A stretch of DNA of 64,000 bases from Blastobasis lacticolella (Eukaryota; Arthropoda; Insecta; Lepidoptera; Blastobasidae), in contig LR990068.1 in NCBI GenBank assembly GCA_905147135.1, forward strand, positions 3,492,001 to 3,556,000, given 5' to 3'. Within the stretch, counting starts at the first letter, position 1; each line of letters starts with the position of its first letter. The notes beneath the pieces are model-generated. The model did not search any database, was not told the DNA's origin, and worked only from the letters and a program-made list of their open reading frames with translations. Positions 43,961 to 53,884 of the stretch are shown one piece after another. A program made the position numbers and the translations under genes.

Positions 43961-45396
43961 AAAATTGAATCTGTAAATGAATTGGTACTTGTTGTACAGT
44001 GTGAATTGTTAGTAGAATTGTCAGATATGTCAATAGAGTTATAAGATCTGTTAATAGAATTGTAAGAAATGTCAGATTTTAAAATATTAAAAGATAGTAA
44101 ACTAGCAAAGTTTAGTTTTTCCTTATTAGGAATATACAAATAATGTCCACAATATACTGCATGTCTTACAAATTTATTAATGTCAAAGAGCGATATTTTG
44201 TCGCTACGACTCGTCAGTTTGTGGAGTAAGTTATTTATATAAATTATTTTATTATATTGGTTATATCTAAAGGAGCTAGAATAAAGGCCTTGCCACACAC
44301 AAAGCTCGGCGCGAGCGCGGTGCGATATTTGCTAGGCAACCATCGCGCCGCGCGATGGTTGCCTAGCAAATATCGCACCGCGCTCGCGCCGAGCTTTGTG
44401 TGTGGCAAGGCCTTAAGGTAATGTACAAATTAATATTTTGCCTACACTTTGTATGCAACTTAAAACGCCAATTATACCAATTAAATCATGTCTTGTGTAA
44501 AATAAGCTATCCCCCAATGCCACAATTAAAGTGTCAGTACTATTAAAGTTGTATTTGTTTATTTTTGCAGTTAAAGTTGATGGTGATATGCCTGGGTAGC
44601 AAAAATTTACTACTTCATTATTGGCATACTTAGCCACCATTGGCCCCAGGTTACGGCCCAACATATCACTGAAGATAATGGTTTTACCACGCACAGTGGG
44701 CTTATAACTGGCAGTACAAGGCGCAGAGAGGCGCATAGATGTCGGTGGCACGGGCGGCTCTACCGCCGCGCACTCGCTCGCCAAATTATTATTATTAAGT
44801 ACCGAGGTGTCCACTGGGGTGCAGTCGCAGTTGATACAAACTTGCCTTGCACAGAGCGAGTTGAATTTCTCCTCATTATACTTAATGTCGTTTAATAACT
44901 GGGACATAGATTCAGAATAATCACTTATAATTTTTTGAGACATGCTGTACTGGTATAGAGTATCCTGTAACTCAGTTTCTAGGCAGCTGAGCTTCAATTG
45001 CAAAGAAGTTATATCCTTTTTGTACCTACCCTGGTTTTCACAAATAATTTTAGCACAATTTCGCAGTTCATTATTTGTAATAGAAACGGTTTTTTTTAAT
45101 TTCAAATTGTTGTGTATAAGCCTTTTAAAGTTAACATTATTTTTATTATTACAACAGGTTTTACGCCTTTTTCGTAGTTTTTTTGTGGTGATATTATTTT
45201 TTGATATCTCAACATTACAATTACTTAAAATTAACTCATCATATAATGACTGCGTTTTTGATGCTTCGATTTGAAATTTTTCTGTTTCGTACTGCTCTAT
45301 AGTACGGTGTGCACTTTGTAGCTCATGCTCGAGTACCGCGATGCGGTCGAGCGTAGCCATGTGGTGGTCGCTGCACTCCTGGAAGGACTCCAACAT
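43954..45396 (-). pseudogene. LINE ORF1: coiled-coil plus SGNH-esterase-like protein, split by a palindromic insertion
   Basis: Upstream partner of the ORF2 above. The N-terminal part from 45396 (MLESFQECSDHHM) is rich in heptad-like helices to about residue 190. The frame is open further upstream to about 45450, with a cysteine cluster (VCDSCTFKQC) that may be a zinc-finger remnant. Next come a short Cys stretch (CINCDC), a proline-rich linker and an SGNH-hydrolase-like domain (KTIIFSDMLGRNLGPMVA, LIVALGDSLFYTRHD). Translation stops at 44413 where a 129-bp palindrome enters. Beyond it the same protein resumes (FRYNQYNKIIYINNLL, HYLYIPNKEKLNF) to a stop at 43954. Palindrome plus TSD is 132 bp, so removing it keeps the frame. 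Esterase-type ORF1 proteins are known from the CR1 group and probably bind the element's RNA. Confidence 0.85.
44285..44413. mobile_element. perfect 129-bp palindromic MITE with TAA duplication
   Basis: The left half begins AGGCCTTGCCACACACAAAG and the right half is its exact complement, with a single unpaired base at 44349. TAA flanks both sides (44282-44284 and 44414-44416), which fits PIF/Harbinger-type insertion. The arms are rich in CpG and contain CGGCGCGAGCGCGG and GGCAACCATCGCGC. It interrupts the LINE ORF1. No divergence between the arms. Confidence 0.93.
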
Positions 45397-45469
45397 GGCT
45401 GCTTGAAACCAACACTGCTTGAACGTGCAAGAGTCGCATACGTCTGTATGTCCTCTAACAGTAGGTGTA

Positions 45470-45823
45470 CTATAATAAAATTGTATGTAGGTGCTACTCC
45501 ACCTTACATGGCACTATCATTACTCAAAGTCCTCACAATCCAGATACAATGGCCGAACCCTTATCATTGTCAGAATTTTACTGTCAACGTCCGAAAGTTG
45601 CGCACTTTGATAAAATATGACGAACGGCTTTTGGGATGGACTAGAGTTTTTCAGAGTTGGTGCGTTGCGCATATGGGTATCAGACTTATCAACAATAGTT
45701 ATATGGATCATAGATATTCTGTAATTATATCTACGAGTAACAGTTATTATATCTACAAGTTTATGCAGGCGGCTCTGTGCGGGTAGACTATCAAACAGTC
45801 TTATTTCCTTACTATGTCACCAG
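45470..45823. other. LINE upstream flank and repeat T edge
   Basis: No 5' boundary of the LINE is visible; similarity to coding sequence fades near 45450. 45765-45823 (GGCGGCTCTGTGCGGGTAGA, TTATTTCCTTACTATGTCAC) belongs to repeat T copy 2. Confidence 0.4.
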
Positions 45824-46029
45824 TAGACTAATTATGCAAGTATGTTGCTAACAATTATCTGATGTCAATGATTGAAATTGTTATTTTTGCGATTACGTAT
45901 GATCGATTTAATTATAAAACTTTGTAAGCAACTGTACCCATGAAATCAATGATACGTAATCGTAAAAGTAACAATTTCAATTATTGAAATCAGCGAATTG
46001 ATAGCAAAAGAGTTCCATAATTAGCCTAC
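45824..46029. mobile_element. 206-bp foldback MITE
   Basis: Begins TAGACTAATTATG and ends CATAATTAGCCTA. The arms pair imperfectly over about 80 bases, the best part being AATTGTTA...GATTACGTAT near 45880-45900 and its complement near 45950-45975. It interrupts repeat T between TCACCAG and GGTATATTGGTGG. Confidence 0.85.
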
Positions 46030-46555
46030 AGGTATATTGGTGGTTTTGTATGTTTAAATTTAAATATTTATTACACTTATATTGCATAAGACAACTTTCC
46101 CTACATCTATGCCAAAATTCGCTTTTACACGGATTATTTCCCCTTTTACACTTCTGACTGACCTCATAATATTCCAGGCTTTAATTCTATCCGTTCGGGA
46201 GCTACGAGGCCACATACACACACATACTCAGAGCACGCACAGATAAACGCATCAACCTTATAACACTCCTTTTCTTCGTCGGGAACATCGTCGAACGTCG
46301 TACTCAGACCTTGTTCTTATTTACAATTGTAGACATAGTGTTTGTACCTGAAAACAAGAAAAACATAATTAGGGATAATATTTACAGAATATAATAAGTT
46401 CTCACATTGCGTCAAGAGTCTCCTAAACGGACGTGCTTGTATGAAAGTGTTGATGAATGTGAAAGAAGTGATGGGAGGTTTGTCACAATTTGAGTTTGAA
46501 ACAATGTGGTCTCTGCCTACCCTTAAGGGCGTGACGTTAAGTTATAAGTTTAATA
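46030..46555 (+). repeat. repeat T, copy 2
   Basis: GGTGGTTTTGTATGTTTAAA, GTAGACATAGTGTTTGTACC, CATAATTAGGGATAATA and GTGGTCTCTGCCTACCC match copy 1 (24705-25690), with extra sequence at 46090-46310 (ACACACATACTCAGAGCACG). Confidence 0.6.
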
Positions 46556-46893
46556 TATTAATCATCTTGACTTCAATATTCCGGTTGACTTCACGCGCGT
46601 GAGGTGCCCGGGACTCTCCTTGACTATGACCCTGGATATGGCAGATCAGATAATAACAGTAGAGCCGCGAACTGCCATCTGACCTACGTGAATCTGCTAC
46701 CAGGGGAACCTGACCAAATTGGATCATGGTTTTATGATGAAACCTGCACATTCAGTCGCCTGTATGTGCAGGTTTCATCATAGAAAGCATATCGGTTAGT
46801 TTTAAAAAGTAATGTTCATAACTCAGATAAGAGTCATTGATACATGGCGCCGCTGGGCTTGGAACCCGGTACCTAGGGGCACGAGTCGGGATC
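46556..46893 (-). mobile_element. SINE-B copy 8 with a rebuilt internal hairpin
   Basis: Tail side ATCATCTTGACTTCAATATT, head side GGAACCCGGTACCT. Where other copies have a loose inverted pair around TTCAGTCGCCTGAA, this copy has a perfect 19-base stem, TATGATGAAACCTGCACAT at 46733-46751, complementary to 46764-46782. The normal sequence on one side has been replaced by the complement of the other. Confidence 0.85.
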
Positions 46894-46926
46894 GGAATGA
46901 TATTTCATATTACATACTATATACAG

Positions 46927-47909
46927 ATCGACAACTTAACTGGTGTATCGCCTGCGGGGTACGGGGGGCAGAATGAGTGACGTCATGTGACGTTTCGGGG
47001 ATAAGCGCGGGGGCGCGGGGCAGGGAGCTCAAGCGACGTTTCTCAGTGCGCCACAGCGCGGTTGGTTTTTTTGGTAGAGACGCTCGGAACAACGCACACG
47101 AGATTAATTTGCCGAAGATAAATCCTGAAGTGGAGGCTCAACAATTTTTGTTGATAAATTTAAAGACAAGCACGGGGCTCCCGAAGTGAGCGTCGCGACG
47201 CCCTGAGGCGCCGTGGAGAGGAAGGAGGGGCGCCTCATCGCCCCATCTTCTCATCTCGAAATTAAACTTAGATAATCATTTGTATAAAATAATAATAATT
47301 TTAGACACAAGATTCCTTTCATGCTTAAGCACCTCTCACATCACAATTGTGCTGTCCGCCCACCTGATAAGTGTAGGTTTCCTAAACGCTTCGATGGTCG
47401 CGCCTCTCTCTAGCTAGATGGACCAACGACCTGGTCGCCGGTACCTGGACGAAAGGTCGTGGTTACCAGCTAGAAGCAGACATCTTTGATGCAGGCTTTT
47501 GTGGTGATCTCTGGGAGAGGCTTATGCCCAGCAGTGATTTGATGATGATGGAATATCTAAATTTAATAAAGAATTCAGGTAAGTCACCGAATGTTACAGA
47601 AATATAACACAACAGGCACTGCTTATTTCTAGACTTACTTTCTTTTTGCACCAAATTCAAAATCGAAGTTTAGTTTTACAATTTGCCATTGGCAAACATT
47701 AGGTTTCTCGTCTCGGGATATAATATATATCTTGGAACAAGTTCGGCATAATCTCGTGTGCTTTCTTTTTCCGAGGAACGTCATCAACTGACATTTCGCG
47801 GAAGAAAATGCTCACTTCCCAGCGCCCCGAACCCCCGCGTTCATCCACGAAAAATCACCCTCCCACCTACCTCACATACCGCAAGCGATACACCAGTTAA
47901 GTTGTCGAC
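46927..47909. mobile_element. 983-bp long-TIR element, unclassified (MULE-like features)
   Basis: The first and last roughly 195 bases are inverted copies of each other. The outermost 30 are nearly identical (TCGACAACTTAACTGGTGTA, then TCGC) and inner blocks are GC-rich and diverged (CGCGGGGG, CACACGAGATTA). Flanked by CTATATACAG at 46917-46926 and CTATAAACAG at 47910-47919, a 10-bp TSD with one mismatch. Long TIRs and a 9-10 bp TSD resemble Mutator-like elements. No transposase seen; the interior includes an RTE scrap and a GC-rich block. Confidence 0.75.
47398..47552 (+). mobile_element. RTE-type LINE 3' fragment
   Basis: GATGGACCAACGACCTGGTC, GTGGTGATCTCTGGGAGAGG, CTTATGCCCAGCAGTG, then GATGATGATGG. 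Contains internal deletions; the last terminal block is shortened. Confidence 0.7.
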
Positions 47910-47919
47910 CTATAAACAG

Positions 47920-48267
47920 AATTCATAAACTCACAAATTTGGTGCGACTCCTTTTTTCCGTCTAGAAGAAAACAAGAATTTATCAAAGCCTTTGCCTTAT
48001 ATGAAGAAGATAAATTACTTAAATACACCGAGTAAGGATGATCTGAGCGTCCAAACACTGGATCGCAAATCCTCTTCGGAATCAGAACACTGGACACGAT
48101 TCTGTCAACAGGACGTGACTGGCGTGGATCAGGGCAGATAACGAGGGAGTGCCTCAAGGCAGGAGATTAGGGCCTTTGCTTATTCACGTAGGTGATTATT
48201 AACTATTTTATTTCGGAATTTAATAGGCATGTTAAATAATATTAAAATTAATATATACTTTATATGT
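47920..48267. other. unassigned sequence
   Basis: Nothing recognised. Confidence 0.4.
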
Positions 48268-48580
48268 GTCTATGGTGTCTCGCCGGAATAAGCACTCGTA
48301 CGCGCTGATTGGCCTGCATGCGTCGCCCCCTAACTTTCCCTTTGCTTTCCGTTAGATTTTTGACGTTTAAAAAGAAATTAATTAGTGGTTGCCTGGAAGA
48401 GATCGCTTGTAGCGATAAGGCCGCCTTTGCTCATATGTGTTCCTTGTTACTGTAACTGATTGATGCTGTTATTATTTTTTTTGAGCAATGAAGTGTTTAT
48501 CTATCTATCTAATTAACGTAATCCTAATTCAATAAATGCTTTTTTTATTTTCATTTTCATTATTAAAAACCGGTTAAGAG
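48268..48580 (+). repeat. repeat X, copy 2 (interrupted)
   Basis: GTGTCTCGCCGGAATAAGCA, TGGCCTGCATGCGTCGCCCC, GCTTTCCGTTAGATTTT, then, after the insertion at 48385-48510, AATTAACGTAATCCTAATTC and TTTTCA units. Lacks the GC-rich left half of copy 1. Confidence 0.65.
48385..48510 (+). mobile_element. 126-bp LINE 3'-end insertion with TATC tail
   Basis: GTGGTTGCCTGGAAGAGATC, GCTTGTAGCGATAAGGCCGC, ending TTTATCTATCTATCT. Flanked by AATTA at 48380-48384 and 48511-48515. Comparison with repeat X copy 1 shows the empty site (GATTAATTAACGTAATCC). Same UTR family as the LINE at 35755. Confidence 0.88.
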
Positions 48581-48589
48581 AAAGTTAGC

Positions 48590-49029
48590 TTCAGTAGTTT
48601 TGAAACTTCAGCTTACAGAGTGACCAAACTGAGCTAAACTACTACCTAATGTAGTTTAGTTTTGTCTACAATTCTGTACGAGGCCACGAATAGATCGCTG
48701 TATCTGTGATGTTTATGCCTTGCACCAAACGACTGTTCATATTGACTGACGAATATCCAACTCAATTAGGTAGTGCAAAATCCTCACTATTTTGGTACGT
48801 TGCCACAACTGGGTGAGGAAACGTGTTAACTTGATTTAAAAAGGGTTTTGAAATGCGAAGTATTTGTACGTTAAGGGTTCGTTACGCCAGTGCTCCATTT
48901 TATGTTTAAGAATTTACTTGCCTGGGGCCATATTTTTGAAATCGGTTGCATCTACGCGAGGAGAGTCATGAATGCGTTGCAGTATAGCTCTAATGAATGT
49001 CAAAATAAATATATAATATATCTTACAAA
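48590..49029. other. unassigned sequence
   Basis: Nothing clear; GGGGCCATATTTTTGAAATC near 48918 echoes strings at 12030 and 29485. Confidence 0.35.
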
Positions 49030-49655
49030 AATGGTAATGACTTTAGTAAACATAATGGACAGTTCCACGTGTATGTTGCAGAAGTTTGATAATTCCCTGA
49101 ACGATTTGCGGGATGATGCTGGTAGCTAAGCTTGTAATGAGTGTGGGGCTTTGTTTGTTGGTAGGTTTTCTTTGGTATGAAACCGGAAACTTTCTGATGT
49201 ATAGGTTCTAGAGCATTGCATTTGCTCTCTACAAAGGACATGGGTTCTTTCAAAGATGGTAAATCACGAGGTGACTTGCGGGACTCTTTATAACTACCGT
49301 ATGTGTCACAATCACGATATTAAGTGAACTAATATGGGGTCCCAAGTAGAGGTGTCGATACCTAAATTCTGTATGGCGTATATCAAGCCGCTCGGCTTCA
49401 CCCTTAAATTTTCCCTTAAATTGCTGCATTTTTTGGCTCTTAGTGAGAAGGGAGTTATTGTGAATGCTCTTTGTAAACAAGTCATAGAATGTAGGCTAGC
49501 TAGTGTACCTGCTCTGTAAATATAGGTATTTCTATTTGCGGGGTTGATTGTTGAAGATGAGCTGTTGATACTAATTTTTGGTTTAAGGAACGTTTCTTCT
49601 CTTTAAAGCAAGTCTCATAGTAGCTATATTCGCCATCGTATTGTAAATCTGTACC
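49030..49655 (-). pseudogene. BEL/Pao gag fragment, left arm of an inverted pair
   Basis: Minus-strand frames encode FGVxT-type Pao gag pieces: TWNCPLC near 49060, MSFVESKCNALEPIHQKVSG (start at about 49245) and KKTYQQTKPHTHYKLSYQHH. Upstream parts (YAIQNLGIDT-like, SRKSPRDLPS) occur in other frames at 49250-49400. The gag of BEL/Pao LTR retrotransposons has this helical domain followed by Cys-His knuckles. Broken by shifts. Lies in inverse orientation to 49910-50597. Confidence 0.8.
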
Positions 49656-49694
49656 CTGCAATATGTTGCCACTGACAGGGAGTTCATCCACACA

Positions 49695-49882
49695 CCTTGA
49701 AGCCAAATTTTACGCGAACTGTGCGGTTCCAAAGGAACTTTTTCCCACGCACACTAAGTTTGTGGAATGAACTACCTGGAGAGGTTTTCCCTGGAGAGTA
49801 CAACATGGAGTTCTTCAAGAAAGGAATAAAAGGGTTTTTACGGGGTCGGCAACGCGTGGGTGATGCCCCTGGTATTGCAAAC
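49695..49882 (+). pseudogene. J1 LINE C-terminal coding fragment between the two gag arms
   Basis: Encodes RTVRFQRNFFPRTLSLWNEL, then PGEVFPGEYNMEFFKKGIKG and FLRGRQRVGDAPGIAN, the intact C-terminal sequence of the jockey-like J1 element. It stops at GCAAAC, without the usual CCATAGGCTGCGG UTR, where the right gag arm begins. Confidence 0.8.
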
Positions 49883-49909
49883 TGTATAACACTACAGTTT
49901 TTGGTGTTG

Positions 49910-50597
49910 GTATAAAGAGAAGAAACTTTCGTAAAAGTTAGCATCAACAGCTCATCTTCAACAATCAACCCCGCAAATAGAAATACCTATATTTACAGGC
50001 CGGTACACTAGCTGGTCACCTCGTGAATATTACGACACCGCCTGGGAGCTCCTTACACATATAACAATCCCTAGGTGCTCTTTACTAAACAAATTGAATT
50101 AATTTTAAATCAACATATTATACAAAAACAGTCGGCATATGAGATCAAACGCGTCTATGACACTACGATGGAGTATGTACACGCCATACAGAATTTAGGT
50201 ATTGACACCTCTACTTGGGACCCCATATTAGTTCACTTAATATCGAAAAAGCTTGATTCTTACACATACAGTGGTTATAAAGAATCCCGCAAGTCACCTC
50301 GTGAATCTCTAATCTTTGAAAGAACTCATATCCTTTTTAGAGAGCAAATTTAATGCCCTAGAACCGATACATCAGAAAGTTTCCGGTTTCATACCAAAGA
50401 AAACCTACCAACAAACAAAGCCCCACACTCATAACAAGCCTAGCTACCAGCATCATCCCGCCAATTGCCAAGGGAATTATCAAACTTCTGCAACATACAT
50501 GTGGAACTGTCCATTATGTTCACAAAAGCATACATTATTCAAATGCAAACAGTTCATTAGCCTGCAACCGGACGCGCAGGTTAATAAAAAGGAATAA
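49910..50597 (+). pseudogene. BEL/Pao gag fragment, right arm
   Basis: Plus-strand frames: EYVHAIQNLGIDTSTWDPIL, HLISKKLDSYTYSGYKESRK and SPRESLIFE to about 50320. After a shift: SFLESKFNALEPIHQKVSGF, IPKKTYQQTKPHTHNKPSYQ and a zinc knuckle CPLCSQKHTLFKCKQF to the stop at 50597. Better preserved than the left arm and carries about 110 bases (50030-50140) that differ from it. Protease, polymerase and LTRs are not in view. Confidence 0.85.
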
Positions 50598-50877
50598 AAA
50601 TTCAAATTACATTGAAGGTAATATAATTTAAAAAAAATTAATTATGAATAGGTTTAACGGGTCTTTATCACATAACACCTGACGACTCCACCTGGGTTGG
50701 TGCCATCGTTTCTTCTTCTTCTCATCTTATCTGTAAAGCTCAGCCCCTGCCAGAGTCCGCTTTTTCAGCAGCAGAACGCTTCCAAATTAAGTAAAAGCAC
50801 TTTCCTACCACAACATTCAATTAAAAATTGGTTATTTTAGTTTTTTATGTGCGACGACTAGCCGAATTTTTTAGTCA

Positions 50878-51085
50878 GAAGGCTGTGGAATAAGTTCCCA
50901 GACACAGTGTTTCCTTTGGACTATGACTTGGGATCGTTCAAGATGTATATTGGAGGTCGCTTTAGAGGTGGGCAACGCATTGGTAGCGCCTCTGGTGTTG
51001 CTGATATCTATAAGCGGCGGTGACCACGCACCATCAGATGGCCGCTTGCCTGTTTATCTGCCGTATGATGTAAAAAAAGAAGAAC
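50878..51085 (+). mobile_element. J2 LINE C-terminus and tail
   Basis: Reads LWNKFPDTVFPLDYDLGSFK, then GGQRIGSASGVADIYKRR and a stop, then the UTR GGCCGCTTGCCTGTTTATCT and CCGTATGATGTAAAAAAAG. Confidence 0.8.
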
Positions 51086-51344
51086 CTCGAGCTGATGAGG
51101 TTGGAACTTTCAGATAGTGATAGGGCCACACCACCCCCCAACCTTCTTCGTCAATGCTAAACAACAATTCTTATATTGTTTTATTTTGAAAGGAAATATC
51201 AAATCAGGAAATATAATAAGGAAATATAATAGAAAGGAAGCTGTCTGACTATTTGTCGGTGTGTCTGTTACGGTACTATTTCTTTGGTACCGTAACAGCA
51301 ATATGAAATTTTCACAAAATGTATGTTGCTATGGTCGCTATATC

Positions 51345-51465
51345 GCTTCAAAGGCGGGTAACGCATTGGTGACTCCCCTGGTGTTGCTGATGTCCATAGG
51401 CGGCAGTGACCACTTTCCATCAGGTGGCCCGCTTGCCTGTTTGTCTGCCGTATAACATTAAAAAA
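51345..51465 (+). mobile_element. J2 tail fragment
   Basis: GGCGGGTAACGCATTGGTGA, CTGATGTCCATAGGCGGCAG, CCCGCTTGCCTGTTTGTCTG, CCGTATAACATTAAAAAAAA. Confidence 0.75.
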
Positions 51466-51767
51466 AAATTCAATACATTTTAAAAAGTGCCTTATAAATC
51501 CATCCAAACATTCTTACAAACTTTCGCATTTATAATGTGTAGAATAGAATACATTTATTTAAACACAAAAATACCACAAACACATAACATAAAGGCTTAA
51601 AAAGGGTTTGAATTACTGACCTCCAACAATACATGTATTATTTGATGTCAGCGTCTCGAATTCAGAGCCGTAAATTAAATTTAAAAAAAAGTATTATGCA
51701 GAAACCAAGTTTCATAAAAATGCGCAAACAAAACCATTTAGGAACCGTTTAGAAAGTCGGATGTGAC
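51466..51767. other. mostly unassigned; possible LINE tail at 51538-51600
   Basis: GTAGAATAGAATACATTTAT followed by A-rich sequence looks like the complement of a LINE end with ATTCT units. No coding part. Confidence 0.4.
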
Positions 51768-52010
51768 TCGACGACCTGAGTGGTTCAGTGGTCAACATGC
51801 TGGTCGCCTTTGCTTGGCGACCGGGTTCGTTGCCGGCCAAGCAGAAATTGAAATGCAGTATTTAAATTTCGGTTACTAGTCTGGGTGCAGTATGTTTAAA
51901 AAGGATGTATTTAAAAAAGTATATAAGTAGTTTATCAGTTTTTTAACACAAACTTAGCTTACTTTGAGGCTAGATGTCGCTGTGTGAATTTGTCCCAGCA
52001 TATTTACAGA
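51768..52010 (+). mobile_element. SINE-C, full copy (tRNA-derived)
   Basis: The head GACCTGAGTGGTTCAGTGGT has A-box character, and ACCGGGTTCGTTGCC has B-box character. The body contains GCAGAAATTGAAATGCAGTA. The 3' end is GAGGCTAGATGTCGCTGTGT and GAATTTGTCCCAGCATATTT. This copy defines the family and shows that the reversed heads at 21778 and 38148 belong to it. Confidence 0.8.
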
Positions 52011-52461
52011 TCAGAACAGGCTCCCAGCCCATTGGAATGTAACCAAGCATAAGCACAAAAGAAGGTAGGATGTGGTAAGCAAATAAGTACATGGGTGTAA
52101 CTCTCACGCGTCGCCTCAGATTCGCTGATCATTTATCACCGAATGTCCTTACGGCCTAAGGTTTACGCAATCATGTCGCTTACACGAGAATATTCTCTAT
52201 TATTACGGTGATATCGTATGATGAATGGGTTTCACAGTAATCCTGCTATTGTCAAAGATATGTAGGTATGTTTTAGTCCGTGTAAAGCGGCCATGAAAGC
52301 TATTCGTTGTCAAAAATAAAAAAAGATTCAGTCCGGAATATTGTTGTATCTTGAATGGAAATTGAATTGAAGCCTATGTCCATTCAGGTGCTAAAGCATC
52401 TGCCTAAGGAATGTCTTCAAAATCGGTATAGCAGTAATAATATGCTTATATGTTTGGACAA
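52011..52461. other. unassigned sequence
   Basis: Nothing recognised. Confidence 0.4.
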
Positions 52462-52560
52462 ATGCACACAGCGCCATCTAGCTCCGCCATACTCGTATAA
52501 GCAAATTTTGTATTCATGGGTGTTAAATAACTGATAAACAACTTAGATACTCTTTTTTTT
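52462..52560 (-). mobile_element. SINE-C 3' fragment
   Basis: ACAAATGCACACAGCGCCAT, CTAGCTCCGCC and TGGGTGTTAAATAACTGATA, the complement of the SINE-C end. Confidence 0.65.
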
Positions 52561-53059
52561 TAAATTACATTTTATAAGATCCCATACCCTAAACCTAACA
52601 TAAATAACAAGGAATGAAACCGAAACCGAATGAAACCTAACCTAACCTAACATAAATAACAAGGAATGAAAAATCAACCTTAAACTATTGTCTTATGAAC
52701 CTATCAGCGTATTACCACAAAGAAAAAAATCCTTTGCGACACCGGAAGTTAGAAGTACAAAACCGGAGCTTTGTAACCAGTTGCGATTAAATACTTTTTC
52801 GGCCGTGTACGAAACCCGACACGATAATTTTTTTTTATTATACACGATCACCATTGGCCTTTGACATTACCTAGATGATTTAAACAGCGTCACTGTTAAT
52901 GGTCCGGTACTTTCTCTGATGGCTGTAGAGACACGGGAAAGACAGACGGTCACACAGCGAACAGAAAAGATAATTCGCCCTGGTAGCAAGGGATATGATA
53001 TAATATTAATAACCGACCTACGACTTAGACCCAAAAAAGAGTTAAGTGACGTTGTCCGG
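52561..53059. other. unassigned; small tandem duplication
   Basis: CCTAACATAAATAACAAGGA occurs at about 52596 and again at 52646, separated by three CCTAA units (the insect telomere unit, but only three copies). Otherwise featureless. Confidence 0.4.
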
Positions 53060-53255
53060 ATTATAATATCGGATGTGGAATGAGCCCAGCCACAGTGTTT
53101 CCTTTGGCCTATAACATGGGATCGTTCAAGAGGTCTCTTCAGAGGCGGGCAACGCATTTATAACTCCCCTGGTGTTGCTGATGTCGGCGGCGGTGACCAC
53201 GTACCATCATGTGGCCCCTTGCCTGTAAGTCTACCGCATAACATATAAAAAAATA
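53060..53255 (+). mobile_element. J2 LINE C-terminus and tail
   Basis: GTGGAATGAGCCCAGCCACA (with a one-base loss compared with 54060), GGGATCGTTCAAGAGGTCTC, then GCCGGCGGTGACC-like UTR and CATAACATATAAAAAAA. Confidence 0.75.
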
Positions 53256-53514
53256 CCCCGTTTATAATGTACAATGTTCATATGTATTTCACCCTATCGA
53301 TATAGCTTCGAAATAAGATATTTTGCCCAATTATCAGGAAAAAATTGGTCTTTTAATCCCTCGGCGTATCATGAACGGTGCAGTCTGCGGCACCGCATCA
53401 AGAAATCGAAGAGATACTGTACAAATAAAGTGGCAGGAAGGTAGATACCTAGTTAGATAAAAATATATACACCAATATGTACACTCTATACAACCGTAGA
53501 TCTTTTAAACTACG

Positions 53515-53700
53515 CAACGGTTTCCAGTGCTCCATGGGGTGGGGATTTGGGGAACCGTGGCTTTGGCAGTGGAGTGGAATTTGCCTTTTTGCTGCCAGAG
53601 CAACGTGTTATAGAGGTGGCCAACGCATTGGCGACACTCTTGGTGTTGCTAATGACTATAGACAGTGGGCCACCTGGCCCGCTTGCCTGTTTACATAGAA
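53515..53700 (+). mobile_element. J2 tail, same subfamily as 4570
   Basis: GTTTCCAGTGCTCCATGGGG, GGGGAACCGTGGCTTTGGCA, GCCAGAGCAACGTGTTATAG, then a shortened UTR (GCCACCTGGCCCGCTTGCCT). Confidence 0.75.
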
Positions 53701-53884
53701 AAAAAACGGATAGTAAGGCGGTTTTCAACAATAGATTCATGAGGAAGGTTTATAAGCAGAAAAAAAGGGTAGATCTAGGTAAAGTGTACGCGAACGAAGT
53801 CGCTCCGGGTCCAGTAGTTTATTTATAAACCTTATTCTGTTTACAGGTTGTTCATTTTATATTGTAAGCAGTTTGAAAGAGTAG

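Noticed and set aside
44285..44413. Transcription terminator hairpin
   Set aside because: Far too long and perfect, flanked by TAA, and located inside a LINE reading frame; a MITE explains it better.
52636..52650. Interstitial telomere (CCTAA) repeat
   Set aside because: Only three units, with no extension on either side.
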